A stretch of 64,000 nucleotides of DNA from Lachnospiraceae bacterium (GTDB lineage: Bacteria; Bacillota; Clostridia; Lachnospirales; Lachnospiraceae), in NCBI GenBank assembly GCA_016288005.1, contig JAEEXY010000005.1:1-64000 (forward strand). The letters run 5' to 3'. Both the position numbers and the translations under genes were made by a program. Below, piece after piece: positions 54,392 to 63,239 of the stretch; within the stretch, counting starts at the first letter, position 1, and each line of letters starts with the position of its first letter. A model generated the notes under the pieces. It saw nothing but the letters and a program-made list of their open reading frames with translations. It was not told where the DNA came from and searched no databases.

Positions 54392-55885
54392 TTGAAGAAC
54401 AGCAGAAACAGGACCATAGTCATAGCGGCGGAGCTGATCATCATCGGTATCCTTTTTGTCTGCATAGGCTTCAACGAGCTGAAAAAGGACAAGAAGACTA
54501 GAGCTTACGGCGGGGCTGAGACCGAGATGGCGGCGGATACGGTGGACATCGGCGACACAAAGGTTCCGACATCTTCAAATGTGAAGAAGGACACACCCGC
54601 TACGCCCACCCCGGAGCCCACGCCCACGCTTACTCCCGAGGAGCAGGCGGAGCTTGAGAGGCTCGCCCGTGAGGAAGAGGAGCGCATCGCGCGTGAGAAG
54701 CTCGAGGCAGAGGTCGACGGCATACTCGCGCAGACCGATGTCATGGCGCAGATGTATGACTATGACAAAGCAATAGAGACGGTCAAGGCTGTCGAGGGCT
54801 ACGAGAGCGTTGAGCGCCTTTCGGCCGCGATAGCTTCGTATGAGGAGCAGAAATCAAAGCTCGTTAAGTGGCCCGACAACACGCAGATCAGCCACCTGTT
54901 CGTACATTCGCTGATCGTTGACACATCCCGTGCGTTCGGCAAGGGCAGCAGCCAGCCTTTGGGCTACAACCGCTACATGACGACGGTCGACGAGTTCAAT
55001 AAGATGCTCGAGCAGATGTATGAGCGAGGCTACGTTATCGTGAGTGTTCATGATATGGCTGAGCGCGTTATAGGCGAGGACGGTCAGGAAAAACTCGTTA
55101 TGAAGGATATCTGGCTGCCCGAAGGCAAGATACCGTTCGTGCTTTCGCAGGATGACGTCAACTACTACGTTTACATGCAGAAAAACGGCTTTGCCGAGAG
55201 GCTGGTCGTAGGTGAGGACGGACTGCCCACCTGTGAGTACATCGACAAGGACGGCAATGTCCTCTACGGCGAGTACGACATGGTTCCGATCATAGACCGT
55301 TTTGTGAGGGAGCATCCCGATTTCTCATACAGAGGCAGAAAGGGCATCCTCGGAATCACAGGTTTTGAGGGCGCTCTTGGGTATGATACCGGACTCAGCA
55401 TGAAGATCTACGACGGCATGTCCGAAGCCGACAAGATGGCTAAGATCGAGGCCCAGAGAGAAGAGGCGATCAAGGTCGCCGAGGCTCTTAAGGCTGACGG
55501 CTGGGAGTTCGCGAGCCACAGCTATACTCACAGCAACATGACCGATATTTCTGTCAGCAAGCTCGAATATGACTGCCAGCGCTGGCATGACGAGGTCGAG
55601 ATCATTCTCGGCGACACAGACATCTACATTTATCCGTACGGCGCCGATATCTGCGGCTGGAGAGGCTACAGCGGCGAAAAGTACGAGCTCATGAAAAAAT
55701 ACGGTTTCTGGTACTTCTGCAACGTGGATTCGGCGCAGTACTGGGTTCAGGTACGCGACGGTTATTTCAGACAGGGACGTATCAATGCGGACGGAGAGCG
55801 TATGGTAAAGACGCCCGAAAAACTGAAATACTTCTTTGACGTGGAATCCGTGTTCGACAAGACCAGACCTAAGCTTGATCTATGA
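54392..55885 (+). CDS. Membrane-anchored polysaccharide deacetylase (NodB domain)
   Basis: 497 aa from TTG 54392 with GGGGGAG upstream. One N-terminal helix (about residues 8-27) anchors it outside. Then follow a Thr/Pro linker (TPATPTPEPTPTLTP), a charged coiled coil (EEQAELERLAREEEER) and the carbohydrate esterase 4 domain. Metal ligands: Asp in FVLSQDDVNYY, and the His pair in SHSYTHSNM; YIYPYGADI is a later motif. Between the first motif and the His pair the domain has an insertion with GYDTGLSMKIYDG. The likely substrate is peptidoglycan or another surface polysaccharide. Confidence 0.87.
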   Translation: MKNSRNRTIVIAAELIIIGILFVCIGFNELKKDKKTRAYGGAETEMAADTVDIGDTKVPTSSNVKKDTPATPTPEPTPTLTPEEQAELERLAREEEERIAREKLEAEVDGILAQTDVMAQMYDYDKAIETVKAVEGYESVERLSAAIASYEEQKSKLVKWPDNTQISHLFVHSLIVDTSRAFGKGSSQPLGYNRYMTTVDEFNKMLEQMYERGYVIVSVHDMAERVIGEDGQEKLVMKDIWLPEGKIPFVLSQDDVNYYVYMQKNGFAERLVVGEDGLPTCEYIDKDGNVLYGEYDMVPIIDRFVREHPDFSYRGRKGILGITGFEGALGYDTGLSMKIYDGMSEADKMAKIEAQREEAIKVAEALKADGWEFASHSYTHSNMTDISVSKLEYDCQRWHDEVEIILGDTDIYIYPYGADICGWRGYSGEKYELMKKYGFWYFCNVDSAQYWVQVRDGYFRQGRINADGERMVKTPEKLKYFFDVESVFDKTRPKLDL

Positions 55886-55936
55886 TAAATACGCCGCTTG
55901 AACGGCGTTTTACGGAGTTGGCAAAGGGGACGAACA

Positions 55937-58900
55937 ATGGCATTTACACACTTGCATGTGCATACTGAGTACAGTCTGCTCGACGGATCGGGTAAGATAA
56001 AGGAGATCACGGCCAGGGCCGCGCAGCTCGGTATGGATTCGCTCGCGATCACCGATCACGGCGTGATGTACGGCTGTGTGGATTTTTACCGCGCGTGCAA
56101 GGCGGTGGGCATCAAGCCCATCATCGGCTGTGAGGTGTATGTTGCGCCCGCGTCCCGCTTTGAAAAGGAGAATTCGGTATCAGACGAGAGATACCGTCAT
56201 ATGATCCTTCTGGCCGAGAACAACGAAGGCTATCAGAACTTAATAAAGATCGTCTCACGGGGCTTTACCGAAGGTTTCTACTATAAGCCCCGCGTCGACG
56301 ATGAGATACTGGAGCGCTATCATCAGGGGATAATAGCGCTTTCCGCATGTCTGGCCGGAGAGATACCCAATCTGATCCTCAAAGGCCGCTACGAGGACGC
56401 AAAGGCCTCGGCACTCAAATACGACCGTATATTCGGTCACGGCAATTTCTTTCTGGAACTGCAGGACCACGGCCTGCCCGATCAGGGTACGGTCAACTCG
56501 GCGCTTCTGCGCATGCACGAGGAGACCGGCATAGATCTGGTGGCGACGAACGACGTTCACTATACGTTCGCCGATGACGCCGTGCCTCACGACATCCTGC
56601 TCTGCATTCAGACGCAGAAAAAGGTCACCGATGAGGACCGCATGCGCTACGAGGGCGGGCAGTTCTATCTCAAATCCGAAGATGAGATGCGAAAGCTCTT
56701 CGGATATGTTCCCGAAGCACTGGACAATACCTATAAGATCGCGCAGAGGTGTAATGTCGATTTCGAGTTCGGACATTACAAGCTGCCGCATTTTGACGTG
56801 CCCGAAGGCTATAATTCGGAGACGTATCTTACCATGCTCTGCGAGCAGGGCCTTAAGGAGCGCTACGGGGACAAGAGCGAGACGGAGTTTAACGAGCTGA
56901 AAGAACGCATGGGCTATGAGCTCACCACGATCAGGAATATGGGCTTTGTCGACTATTTCCTGATCGTATGGGATTTCATACATTTCGCGAAGACCCACGA
57001 CATACCGGTCGGCCCCGGCAGAGGCAGCGCGGCGGGCAGCATCGTATCCTACGTGCTCGATATAACCGAGATCGACCCGATGCCCTACAGCCTGGTATTC
57101 GAGCGTTTCCTCAATCCCGAGCGTGTAACGATGCCCGATATAGATATCGATTTCTGCCCCGAGAGGCGGCAGGAGGTAATAGATTACGTTATGCGCAAAT
57201 ACGGCAAGGACCATGTCGTGCAGATCGTAACGTTCGGTACACTGCAGGCCAGAGCCGTACTGCGCGATGTCGGACGTGCGCTCGATATGAGCTACGCCGA
57301 TGTGGACCGCATCGCGAAGATGGTGCCGAAGGAGCTCGGCATCACACTGGACAAGGCGCTCAAATCCAATCCCGAATTCAAATCCGCATATGACAACGAA
57401 CCCGAGACCCATAAGCTCATCGATATGTCGATGCGTCTTGAGGGACTTCCGAGGCACACAGGCATCCATGCCGCAGGCGTTGTTATCGCGCCGGCGCCCG
57501 TGGATGAGTTCGTGCCGCTGTCGCGTTCTTCCGATAATGTCATCACGACACAGTATACGATGACCACGCTCGAGGAGCTGGGACTGCTGAAAATGGACTT
57601 CCTCGGCCTTAGAAACCTGACCGTTATCGACGATGCCGCAAAGGCAGTCAGGAATTCGGGCAAGGATCCGGATTTTGACATTGATAAGATAGATTATTCC
57701 GACAGATCGGTCTACGATCTGATCTCGTCGGGACGCACCGAGGGCATATTCCAGCTCGAATCCGCGGGCATGACCGCGTTCATGAAGGAGCTGAAACCGG
57801 AAAATATTGAGGATATCATCGCGGGTATCGCTCTGTACAGACCGGGCCCGATGGATTTCATCCCCAAGTACATCAAGGGCAAGCAGGAAAAGGACTCCAT
57901 ACACTATGAGTGCGAGGAGCTGCGCCCTATCTTAGAGCCCACGCACGGATGCATAGTCTACCAGGAGCAGGTTATGCAGATCGTACGCGATCTGGCGGGC
58001 TACAGCTTCGGCCGCAGCGACCTGGTGCGCCGCGCGATGTCCAAGAAAAAAGCCGAGGTTATGGCGAAGGAGCGTCAGAACTTCGTATACGGCAATCCCG
58101 ATGAAGGCGTTCCCGGATGCGCGGGCAGGGGCATTTCCGCGGAGGTCGGCAATAAGATATTCGATGAGATGACCGATTTCGCGAAATACGCTTTCAACAA
58201 GGCGCATGCGACCTGCTACGCGGTAGTCGCGTACCAGACGGCTTACCTGAAGCGATATTATCCCGCGGAGTTCATGGCGGCTCTGCTGACTTCGGTGCTC
58301 GACCAGTCGGGTAAGGTGGCTTCGTACATCTACGCCTGCAAACAGATGGGCATCGAGCTCATCGCTCCCGATATCAACGAGGGCGACGTGGCATTTACCG
58401 CAGTTAAGACCCCTGATGGGAAAGACGCGATACGCTACGCGCTTTCGGCGATCAAGGGCGTGGGCAACGCCGTTGTCGAGGGCATCGTTGAGGACAGGCG
58501 TGAGGGCGGGCCTTTTAAGGACCTGCAGGATTTCATCATCCGCATGACCTCAAAGGAGGCCAATAAGCGCGTCATCGAGAATATGATCAAGGCGGGCGCG
58601 TTTGATTCGCTGCCCGGCACGCGCAGGCAGAAGATGATGACCTACGCGAGGATCATTGACGATACCGCGAACGAGCGCAAAAGGAGCATTACGGGGCAGA
58701 TGTCGCTGTTCGATATCTGCGAGGATGAGGAGACCTTTAAGGCCGATCTGTCCTTCCCCGATATCCCCGATTACACGAACGAGGAGATACTGAACTTCGA
58801 AAAGGAGGTTTTAGGTCTCTACATCAGCGGACATCCGCTCAATATGTACAAATACGCTCTCGATAAGAATACGACCGCGACCTCGCTCGATTTCATGATC

Positions 58901-59449
58901 GACGACGAGACGGGCAACGTATCGGTCGAGGACGGCTCGACGGCGGTGGTCGGAGGCATCATCGAGGCCAAAACGTTAAAGACCACGAGGTCCAATTCGG
59001 TCATGGCATTCCTCACACTTGAGGACATGTTCGGAAATATCGAAGTACTCGTATTTCCGAAGGATTACGAAAAGAGACGCAGCGACTTTGTCGAGGGCGA
59101 AAAGGTCCTGATAAAAGGCCGTGTGAGCGCTGAGGAGGACCGCGACGCAAAGCTGATATTCTCCGATATGGTAAAGCTTAACGAGCTCCCGAAAAAGCTC
59201 TGGGTAAAGTTCCCCGACATCCCCTCCTATCAGGCGGCGGAAAAGGAGCTGCTCGAGACGGTAGGCTCATACGACGGGCGCGACGCGGTAGTCATCTACT
59301 GCGAGGCCGAGCGCAGCATGAAGGAGCTGCCGATGTCCATGACCACGGGCATCTGCGATGAGCTCACCGCGAGACTAAAGAGCATGTACGGCGAAGAGGC
59401 GGTCAAGATAACCCAGGCGCAGGTACAGTGGAAGGGCGGACGATATTGA
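55937..59449 (+). CDS. dnaE: DNA polymerase III alpha subunit (DnaE)
   Basis: 1170 aa from ATG 55937 with AAAGGGG upstream. The N-terminal PHP domain starts FTHLHVHTEYSLLDGSG with ITDHGVMYG. The catalytic acidic residues are in MPDIDIDFCPERRQEVIDY and the palm in VGPGRGSAAGS. HAAGVVIAP, GIFQLESAGM and the helix-hairpin-helix then OB fold (EAKTLKTTRSNSVMAFLTLEDM) follow. Low-GC Gram-positives use DnaE together with PolC in replication. The next gene overlaps the stop codon. Confidence 0.96.
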   Translation: MAFTHLHVHTEYSLLDGSGKIKEITARAAQLGMDSLAITDHGVMYGCVDFYRACKAVGIKPIIGCEVYVAPASRFEKENSVSDERYRHMILLAENNEGYQNLIKIVSRGFTEGFYYKPRVDDEILERYHQGIIALSACLAGEIPNLILKGRYEDAKASALKYDRIFGHGNFFLELQDHGLPDQGTVNSALLRMHEETGIDLVATNDVHYTFADDAVPHDILLCIQTQKKVTDEDRMRYEGGQFYLKSEDEMRKLFGYVPEALDNTYKIAQRCNVDFEFGHYKLPHFDVPEGYNSETYLTMLCEQGLKERYGDKSETEFNELKERMGYELTTIRNMGFVDYFLIVWDFIHFAKTHDIPVGPGRGSAAGSIVSYVLDITEIDPMPYSLVFERFLNPERVTMPDIDIDFCPERRQEVIDYVMRKYGKDHVVQIVTFGTLQARAVLRDVGRALDMSYADVDRIAKMVPKELGITLDKALKSNPEFKSAYDNEPETHKLIDMSMRLEGLPRHTGIHAAGVVIAPAPVDEFVPLSRSSDNVITTQYTMTTLEELGLLKMDFLGLRNLTVIDDAAKAVRNSGKDPDFDIDKIDYSDRSVYDLISSGRTEGIFQLESAGMTAFMKELKPENIEDIIAGIALYRPGPMDFIPKYIKGKQEKDSIHYECEELRPILEPTHGCIVYQEQVMQIVRDLAGYSFGRSDLVRRAMSKKKAEVMAKERQNFVYGNPDEGVPGCAGRGISAEVGNKIFDEMTDFAKYAFNKAHATCYAVVAYQTAYLKRYYPAEFMAALLTSVLDQSGKVASYIYACKQMGIELIAPDINEGDVAFTAVKTPDGKDAIRYALSAIKGVGNAVVEGIVEDRREGGPFKDLQDFIIRMTSKEANKRVIENMIKAGAFDSLPGTRRQKMMTYARIIDDTANERKRSITGQMSLFDICEDEETFKADLSFPDIPDYTNEEILNFEKEVLGLYISGHPLNMYKYALDKNTTATSLDFMIDDETGNVSVEDGSTAVVGGIIEAKTLKTTRSNSVMAFLTLEDMFGNIEVLVFPKDYEKRRSDFVEGEKVLIKGRVSAEEDRDAKLIFSDMVKLNELPKKLWVKFPDIPSYQAAEKELLETVGSYDGRDAVVIYCEAERSMKELPMSMTTGICDELTARLKSMYGEEAVKITQAQVQWKGGRY

Positions 59450-60312
59450 CAAAGACAGGCAGCACTAAAACTGCAGGTTCCGGGAAAAAGAACCGGGCAG
59501 CAGGCGATCGGGAAAAGGCGGAGCAGAGGCTCGCGGGCGTCTATCCCGCCGTTAAAAAGGACGGAACGCCCTACTACCGGGCATCCCTGACCTACAGCTC
59601 AAAGCATATAAGTCTCGGCAGCTTTGATACGGCAGAGGCCGCGAACGCGGCATATAAGGCAGCTGCCGCGATCCTGCGGGGTGAGGGCGGCAGGCGGATA
59701 ACGATCGACGATTACGATGAAGGCCCGCTCCCGTTCGAAAAATGGATCGCTATGATAAATCTCCGGGATAACGGCATCTACTGCCGCGGCCCGATATATC
59801 TGCGCAACAGGTATTTCGAGTATTATCTCGATAAAGACACTATACTCAGATTTGACGCGTCGGAGCTGTTTTATTATACGCATCATTCGATACAGAGGCG
59901 CGGCGGGCATCTGTTCGTCGCGGACTACGGCTCGCAGCTCAATGTTTACGCCAGATACGGGATCAAGAGCTTTGCGGTCTGCGGCAAAGACTATTATTTC
60001 AAGAACAACGACCGTTATGATTTCCGCTCGGGCAACGTCGTGATAGTCAATCCCTACTTCGGTGTGACAAAGGAGACCGTGCGGGCGAGGGATACATTTA
60101 CCACGAGGATACATGTAAGATCCGATCTCATCGTCGGGCATTATTCGGAGCTGACGGACGCCGCGATCGCCTATAACAAGGCAGCGGATATCTTAGAGGC
60201 TGCGGGCGTCAGGTCGAATTTCAACAGGAATTATCTCGAGGACATTTCCGAAGCTGAGTATAAGCTGCGGTATGCGAGGATCAAAGTGTCGAAGCGGATC
60301 GCGAAAACTTGA
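59446..60312 (+). CDS. AP2-domain DNA-binding protein, homing-endonuclease-like
   Basis: About 288 aa from TTG 59446, which overlaps the dnaE stop (TTGA); AAGGGCGG is 6 bp upstream, while a GTG-type start inside dnaE is less likely. A basic N-terminus is followed by an AP2/ERF-like domain (GVYPAVKKDGTPYYRASLTY, ISLGSFDTAEAANAAYKAAAAIL). A central part has paired beta strands (GGHLFVADYGSQLNVYARYGI, KDYYFKNNDRYDFRSGN). A second, weaker AP2-like unit is near the C-terminus (VIVNPYFGVTKETV, TTRIHVRSDLIVGHYSELTDAAIAYNKAADIL). This layout resembles HNH-AP2 homing endonucleases, but no HNH catalytic motif is clear. It is probably a domesticated DNA-binding protein. Confidence 0.6.
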   Translation: MTKTGSTKTAGSGKKNRAAGDREKAEQRLAGVYPAVKKDGTPYYRASLTYSSKHISLGSFDTAEAANAAYKAAAAILRGEGGRRITIDDYDEGPLPFEKWIAMINLRDNGIYCRGPIYLRNRYFEYYLDKDTILRFDASELFYYTHHSIQRRGGHLFVADYGSQLNVYARYGIKSFAVCGKDYYFKNNDRYDFRSGNVVIVNPYFGVTKETVRARDTFTTRIHVRSDLIVGHYSELTDAAIAYNKAADILEAAGVRSNFNRNYLEDISEAEYKLRYARIKVSKRIAKT

Positions 60313-60336
60313 TTTTTGCGGGACGTGAGTTATACT
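60309..60336 (+). promoter_or_regulatory. Promoter of the phosphofructokinase gene
   Basis: TTGATT (60309-60314), 16-bp spacer, TATACT (60331-60336), about 70 bp before the start codon and overlapping the end of the AP2 gene. Confidence 0.6.
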
Positions 60337-60407
60337 GAAACTGAGGAAAATACTTAAACAGAGGCACGCGGAAACTGCGATGCCGGAACAAAATGAAGGT
60401 GGCGACT

Positions 60408-62534
60408 ATGGCAGGAACCAAAAAAAACGAAGCTGTAAAAGACGAGACAAAGAAGGCAGCAAAGAAGGAAACCGCAAAGAAAGAAACCACAAAGAAAGAG
60501 CCCGCGAAGAAGGAGACCGCTAAAAAGGGAACCGGCGCAGGGAAGATCAAGCGCATAGGCGTACTGACCTCGGGCGGTGACGCTCCCGGTATGAACGCGG
60601 CCATCAGGGCCGTTGTGCGCACGGGTATCGCGTACGGCATGGAGGTAGTCGGAGTCAGGCGCGGATTCTCGGGCCTGATCGAAGAGGATTTTGTCGAGCT
60701 GACCTCAAAGAGTGTGGCCGACACCATACAGAAGGGCGGAACCTTCCTGTTTACCGCGCGCTGTCCCGAGATGCTCACGAAAGAGGGGCAGGATAAGGCA
60801 GCGGAGAACTGCCGCAAGCACGGCATCGAGGGTCTGGTAGTCATCGGCGGAGACGGCTCCTACCGCGGAGCGCAGAGTCTGGCCGCACGCGGGATCAACG
60901 TTATCGGCGTGCCCGGTACCATCGACCTCGACATTGCATGCACGGAATACACCATAGGCTTTGACACCGCAGTCAATACAGCGATGCAGGCCATCGACAA
61001 TATCAGGGACACATCGACTTCCCAGGAGCGATGCTCGATCATCGAGGTTATGGGACGCCACGCCGGATTCATCGCGCTCTGGTGCGGTATCGCAAACGGC
61101 GCCGAGGCGGTGCTCTCGACGGAGATGTACAACTATGAGGAGCAGAAGCTGATCGGCGACATCCAGACTAAGCGTAAGTCCGGACGTAAGCATTACATCA
61201 TAGTTAACGCAGAGGGCATAGGCGATTCCGAGGGCATGGCAAAGCGTATCGAGTACGCGACAGGCGTGCCCACGACAGCCACCAATCTCGGCTATATGCA
61301 GCGCGGCGGCAGCCCGACCTGTAAGGACAGGGTGTTTGCTTCGGCGATGGGCGCAAAGGCCGTGGACATCCTGCATAACGGCGGCAACCAGCGCGTTGTC
61401 GCTTTCAAGCACGGACAGTTCGTGGATTACGACATGGAAGAGGCGCTCGCGATGAAGAAGTCGCTCGATCCGTTCCTTGTAGATATGCTCTCAAAGCTTA
61501 CCAGAAAGGGCGAGGGACGTCTCCTGCAGCGTGAGGGCATGCTCCCCGTCAACACCGAGTCCAAGGGCAGGAAAAAGATAGGTATCCTGACCTCAGGCAG
61601 CGACGCGCCCGGCATGAACGCCGCGATCCGTGCGGTCGTTCGTTCGGCGATCGGCTACAACATGAAGGTATTCGGCTTCTACAGAGGCTTTAACGGTCTG
61701 ATCGAAAAAGACTATATAGAGATGTCCAACAGCACGATGTCCGAGACCGTGCAGAAGGGCGGCACGCTGCTGCTGGCAGCCGACTGCCCCGACTTTAAGA
61801 CCGAAGAGGGACTGGAAAAGGCTGTCGAGACGATCAAAGAGCTGGAGCTGGACGCGCTCGTGGTCATCGGCGGAACCGGCACCATGCGCGGCGGCATGGA
61901 CCTGATCGGACGCGGCATCAATGTTATCGGTGTTCCCGCCACGATCGACAATGACGTTGCGTGCACTGAATACACGATCGGATATGACACCGCGATCAAT
62001 ACGGCGATGGCGGCTATCGATAAGGTAAGGGATACTTCCGCCTCGCATGAACGCTGTTCCATCATTGAAGTAGCGGGCTTCAGGTCCGGACATAACGCGC
62101 TCTGGTGCGGTATCGCGACAGGCGCGGAGGAGATACTTACTCCCGAGTTCTACGACAATGACCAGCAGACGATCATCAGCGAGATCATCAATAAAAAGAA
62201 GCTCGGCAAGAGACTCCACCTGATCGTCAATTCCGAGGCGGTCGGCAAATCCGGGTCTCTCGCGAAGAATATCGAGTTCGCGACCGGACTCGAGACCAGA
62301 GCCACGATCCTCGGACTGATCCAGGGCGGCGGCACTCCTTCGTGTCAGGACAGAGTATATGCGTCGGCTATGGGCGGCAAGGCTGTCGAGGCGATCAACG
62401 CAGGCTCGAAGAACCGCATCGTTGCCTACTGCAACGGCGAATTTGTCGATTTCGACATGGAAAAGGCACTCCGCATGACGAAACAGCCCGACTCCTACAT
62501 GTATGAGATGTCGAAAAAGCTCGCACGAAGCTGA
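60408..62534 (+). CDS. pfkA: Double-length 6-phosphofructokinase (tandem PfkA domains)
   Basis: 708 aa, twice the usual 320. A Lys/Glu/Thr/Ala-rich tail (about 1-45) precedes two complete PfkA folds. Half 1: GVLTSGGDAPGMN, IGGDGSYRGA (ATP-type Gly104), PGTIDLDIACTEYTIGFDTA, EVMGRHAGF. Half 2: GILTSGSDAPGMN, IGGTGTMRGG, PATIDNDVACTEYTIGYDTA, EVAGFRSGH. Half 1 keeps the ATP and F6P residues except Asn to Leu in TIDND. Half 2 has lost the Mg/ATP Asp of GGDGS, the Gly before TIDND, and Met/Arg of EVMGR, so it is probably regulatory. This is the eukaryote-type arrangement. ATG 60408 has AAGGTGG upstream; an ATG at 60393 is less likely. Confidence 0.92.
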   Translation: MAGTKKNEAVKDETKKAAKKETAKKETTKKEPAKKETAKKGTGAGKIKRIGVLTSGGDAPGMNAAIRAVVRTGIAYGMEVVGVRRGFSGLIEEDFVELTSKSVADTIQKGGTFLFTARCPEMLTKEGQDKAAENCRKHGIEGLVVIGGDGSYRGAQSLAARGINVIGVPGTIDLDIACTEYTIGFDTAVNTAMQAIDNIRDTSTSQERCSIIEVMGRHAGFIALWCGIANGAEAVLSTEMYNYEEQKLIGDIQTKRKSGRKHYIIVNAEGIGDSEGMAKRIEYATGVPTTATNLGYMQRGGSPTCKDRVFASAMGAKAVDILHNGGNQRVVAFKHGQFVDYDMEEALAMKKSLDPFLVDMLSKLTRKGEGRLLQREGMLPVNTESKGRKKIGILTSGSDAPGMNAAIRAVVRSAIGYNMKVFGFYRGFNGLIEKDYIEMSNSTMSETVQKGGTLLLAADCPDFKTEEGLEKAVETIKELELDALVVIGGTGTMRGGMDLIGRGINVIGVPATIDNDVACTEYTIGYDTAINTAMAAIDKVRDTSASHERCSIIEVAGFRSGHNALWCGIATGAEEILTPEFYDNDQQTIISEIINKKKLGKRLHLIVNSEAVGKSGSLAKNIEFATGLETRATILGLIQGGGTPSCQDRVYASAMGGKAVEAINAGSKNRIVAYCNGEFVDFDMEKALRMTKQPDSYMYEMSKKLARS

Positions 62535-62674
62535 AACGACAGAGAATTATAGATTTTTTTCGATTTTTTCGCAATTTGTCTATACATTTTTTTTGAAATT
62601 TGATAATATCATACATGAGGACGGCAAAAGCCGTAAAAAATCCACAAAGGGGATAAAAGAAGGAGGTTTTACCC

Positions 62675-63055
62675 ATGGGTAAGTTCGTATTATCAGAGGC
62701 AAAAGCAGGCTTTAAGTTCAATCTCGTTGCAGGCAACGGAGAGGTTATTGCCACCAGTCAGGTTTACAAGTCAAAGGCTACCGCAAAGAACGGTGTTGCC
62801 AGCGTAGCTGCCAATGCACCCATCGCTGCTCTTGAGAATCAGACCGTTGACGGTTTCAAGGCAGAGTCCAACCCCAAGTTTGAGGTTTATAAGGACAAGA
62901 AGGGTGAGTTCCGTTTCAGACTTAAGGCTAAGAACGGCCAGATCATCGCTACCGGTGAAGGCTACTCGAAGCTTGACAGCTGCTTAAAGGGCGTTGAGTC
63001 CGTTCGCAAGAACGCGAAGGACGGCAAGATCGAAGACAAGACCGACGCTAAATAA
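62675..63055 (+). CDS. DUF1508 (YegP-like) protein with two repeats
   Basis: 126 aa, small and Lys-rich. Two copies of the DUF1508 motif: FKFNLVAGNGEVIATSQVYKSKATAKNGVASV (about 12-45) and FRFRLKAKNGQIIATGEGYSKLDSCLKGVESV (about 80-112). GAAGGAGG gives a very strong ribosome site and codon use looks optimised, suggesting high expression. The function of this family is unknown. The 140-bp leader holds a small ACGGC / GCCGT hairpin near 62620 and long T-runs. Confidence 0.88.
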   Translation: MGKFVLSEAKAGFKFNLVAGNGEVIATSQVYKSKATAKNGVASVAANAPIAALENQTVDGFKAESNPKFEVYKDKKGEFRFRLKAKNGQIIATGEGYSKLDSCLKGVESVRKNAKDGKIEDKTDAK

Positions 63056-63075
63056 TCCGTAGCATATATTCAGAT

Positions 63076-63103
63076 GCCCCCGGAACTTCCGGGGGCTTTT
63101 TTT
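63076..63103 (+). terminator. Intrinsic terminator after the DUF1508 gene
   Basis: GCCCCCGG / CCGGGGGC with a short AACTT loop, followed by seven T. Confidence 0.88.
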
Positions 63104-63105
63104 GA

Positions 63106-63164
63106 CGGTTCTTCGTATAAGGTGACAGCAAAAGCGGGCGCACAGATACCCGAACGAAGAACCG
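63106..63164. repeat. Inverted repeat CGGTTCTTCGT / ACGAAGAACCG
   Basis: 11-bp perfect arms (63106-63116 and 63154-63164) with a 37-base interior, between two facing terminators. The arm is similar to the GACGGTTCTT core of the long palindromes at 38193 and 42577, so it may be a decayed relative. Confidence 0.55.
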
Positions 63165-63175
63165 ATAAGTCCGGC

Positions 63176-63201
63176 AAAAAGCCCCCGGGAGTTCCGAGGG
63201 C
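63176..63201 (-). terminator. Intrinsic terminator of the DUF4349 gene (minus strand)
   Basis: Read on the minus strand: GCCCTCGG pairs with CCGGGGGC across a short loop (one G-U), followed by TTTTT. Confidence 0.78.
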
Positions 63202-63239
63202 TTTGTATGGATGTGACGGATAATCTGTCGGTCTTGTAC

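Noticed and set aside
56255..57904. A 549-codon open frame on the minus strand opposite dnaE
   Set aside because: It lies entirely inside the well-supported dnaE gene and shows no recognisable domains.
60408..62534. Assembly artefact joining two pfk genes
   Set aside because: The two halves differ at many residues, including active-site motifs, and the frame is continuous through a natural linker, so a simple duplication error is unlikely.
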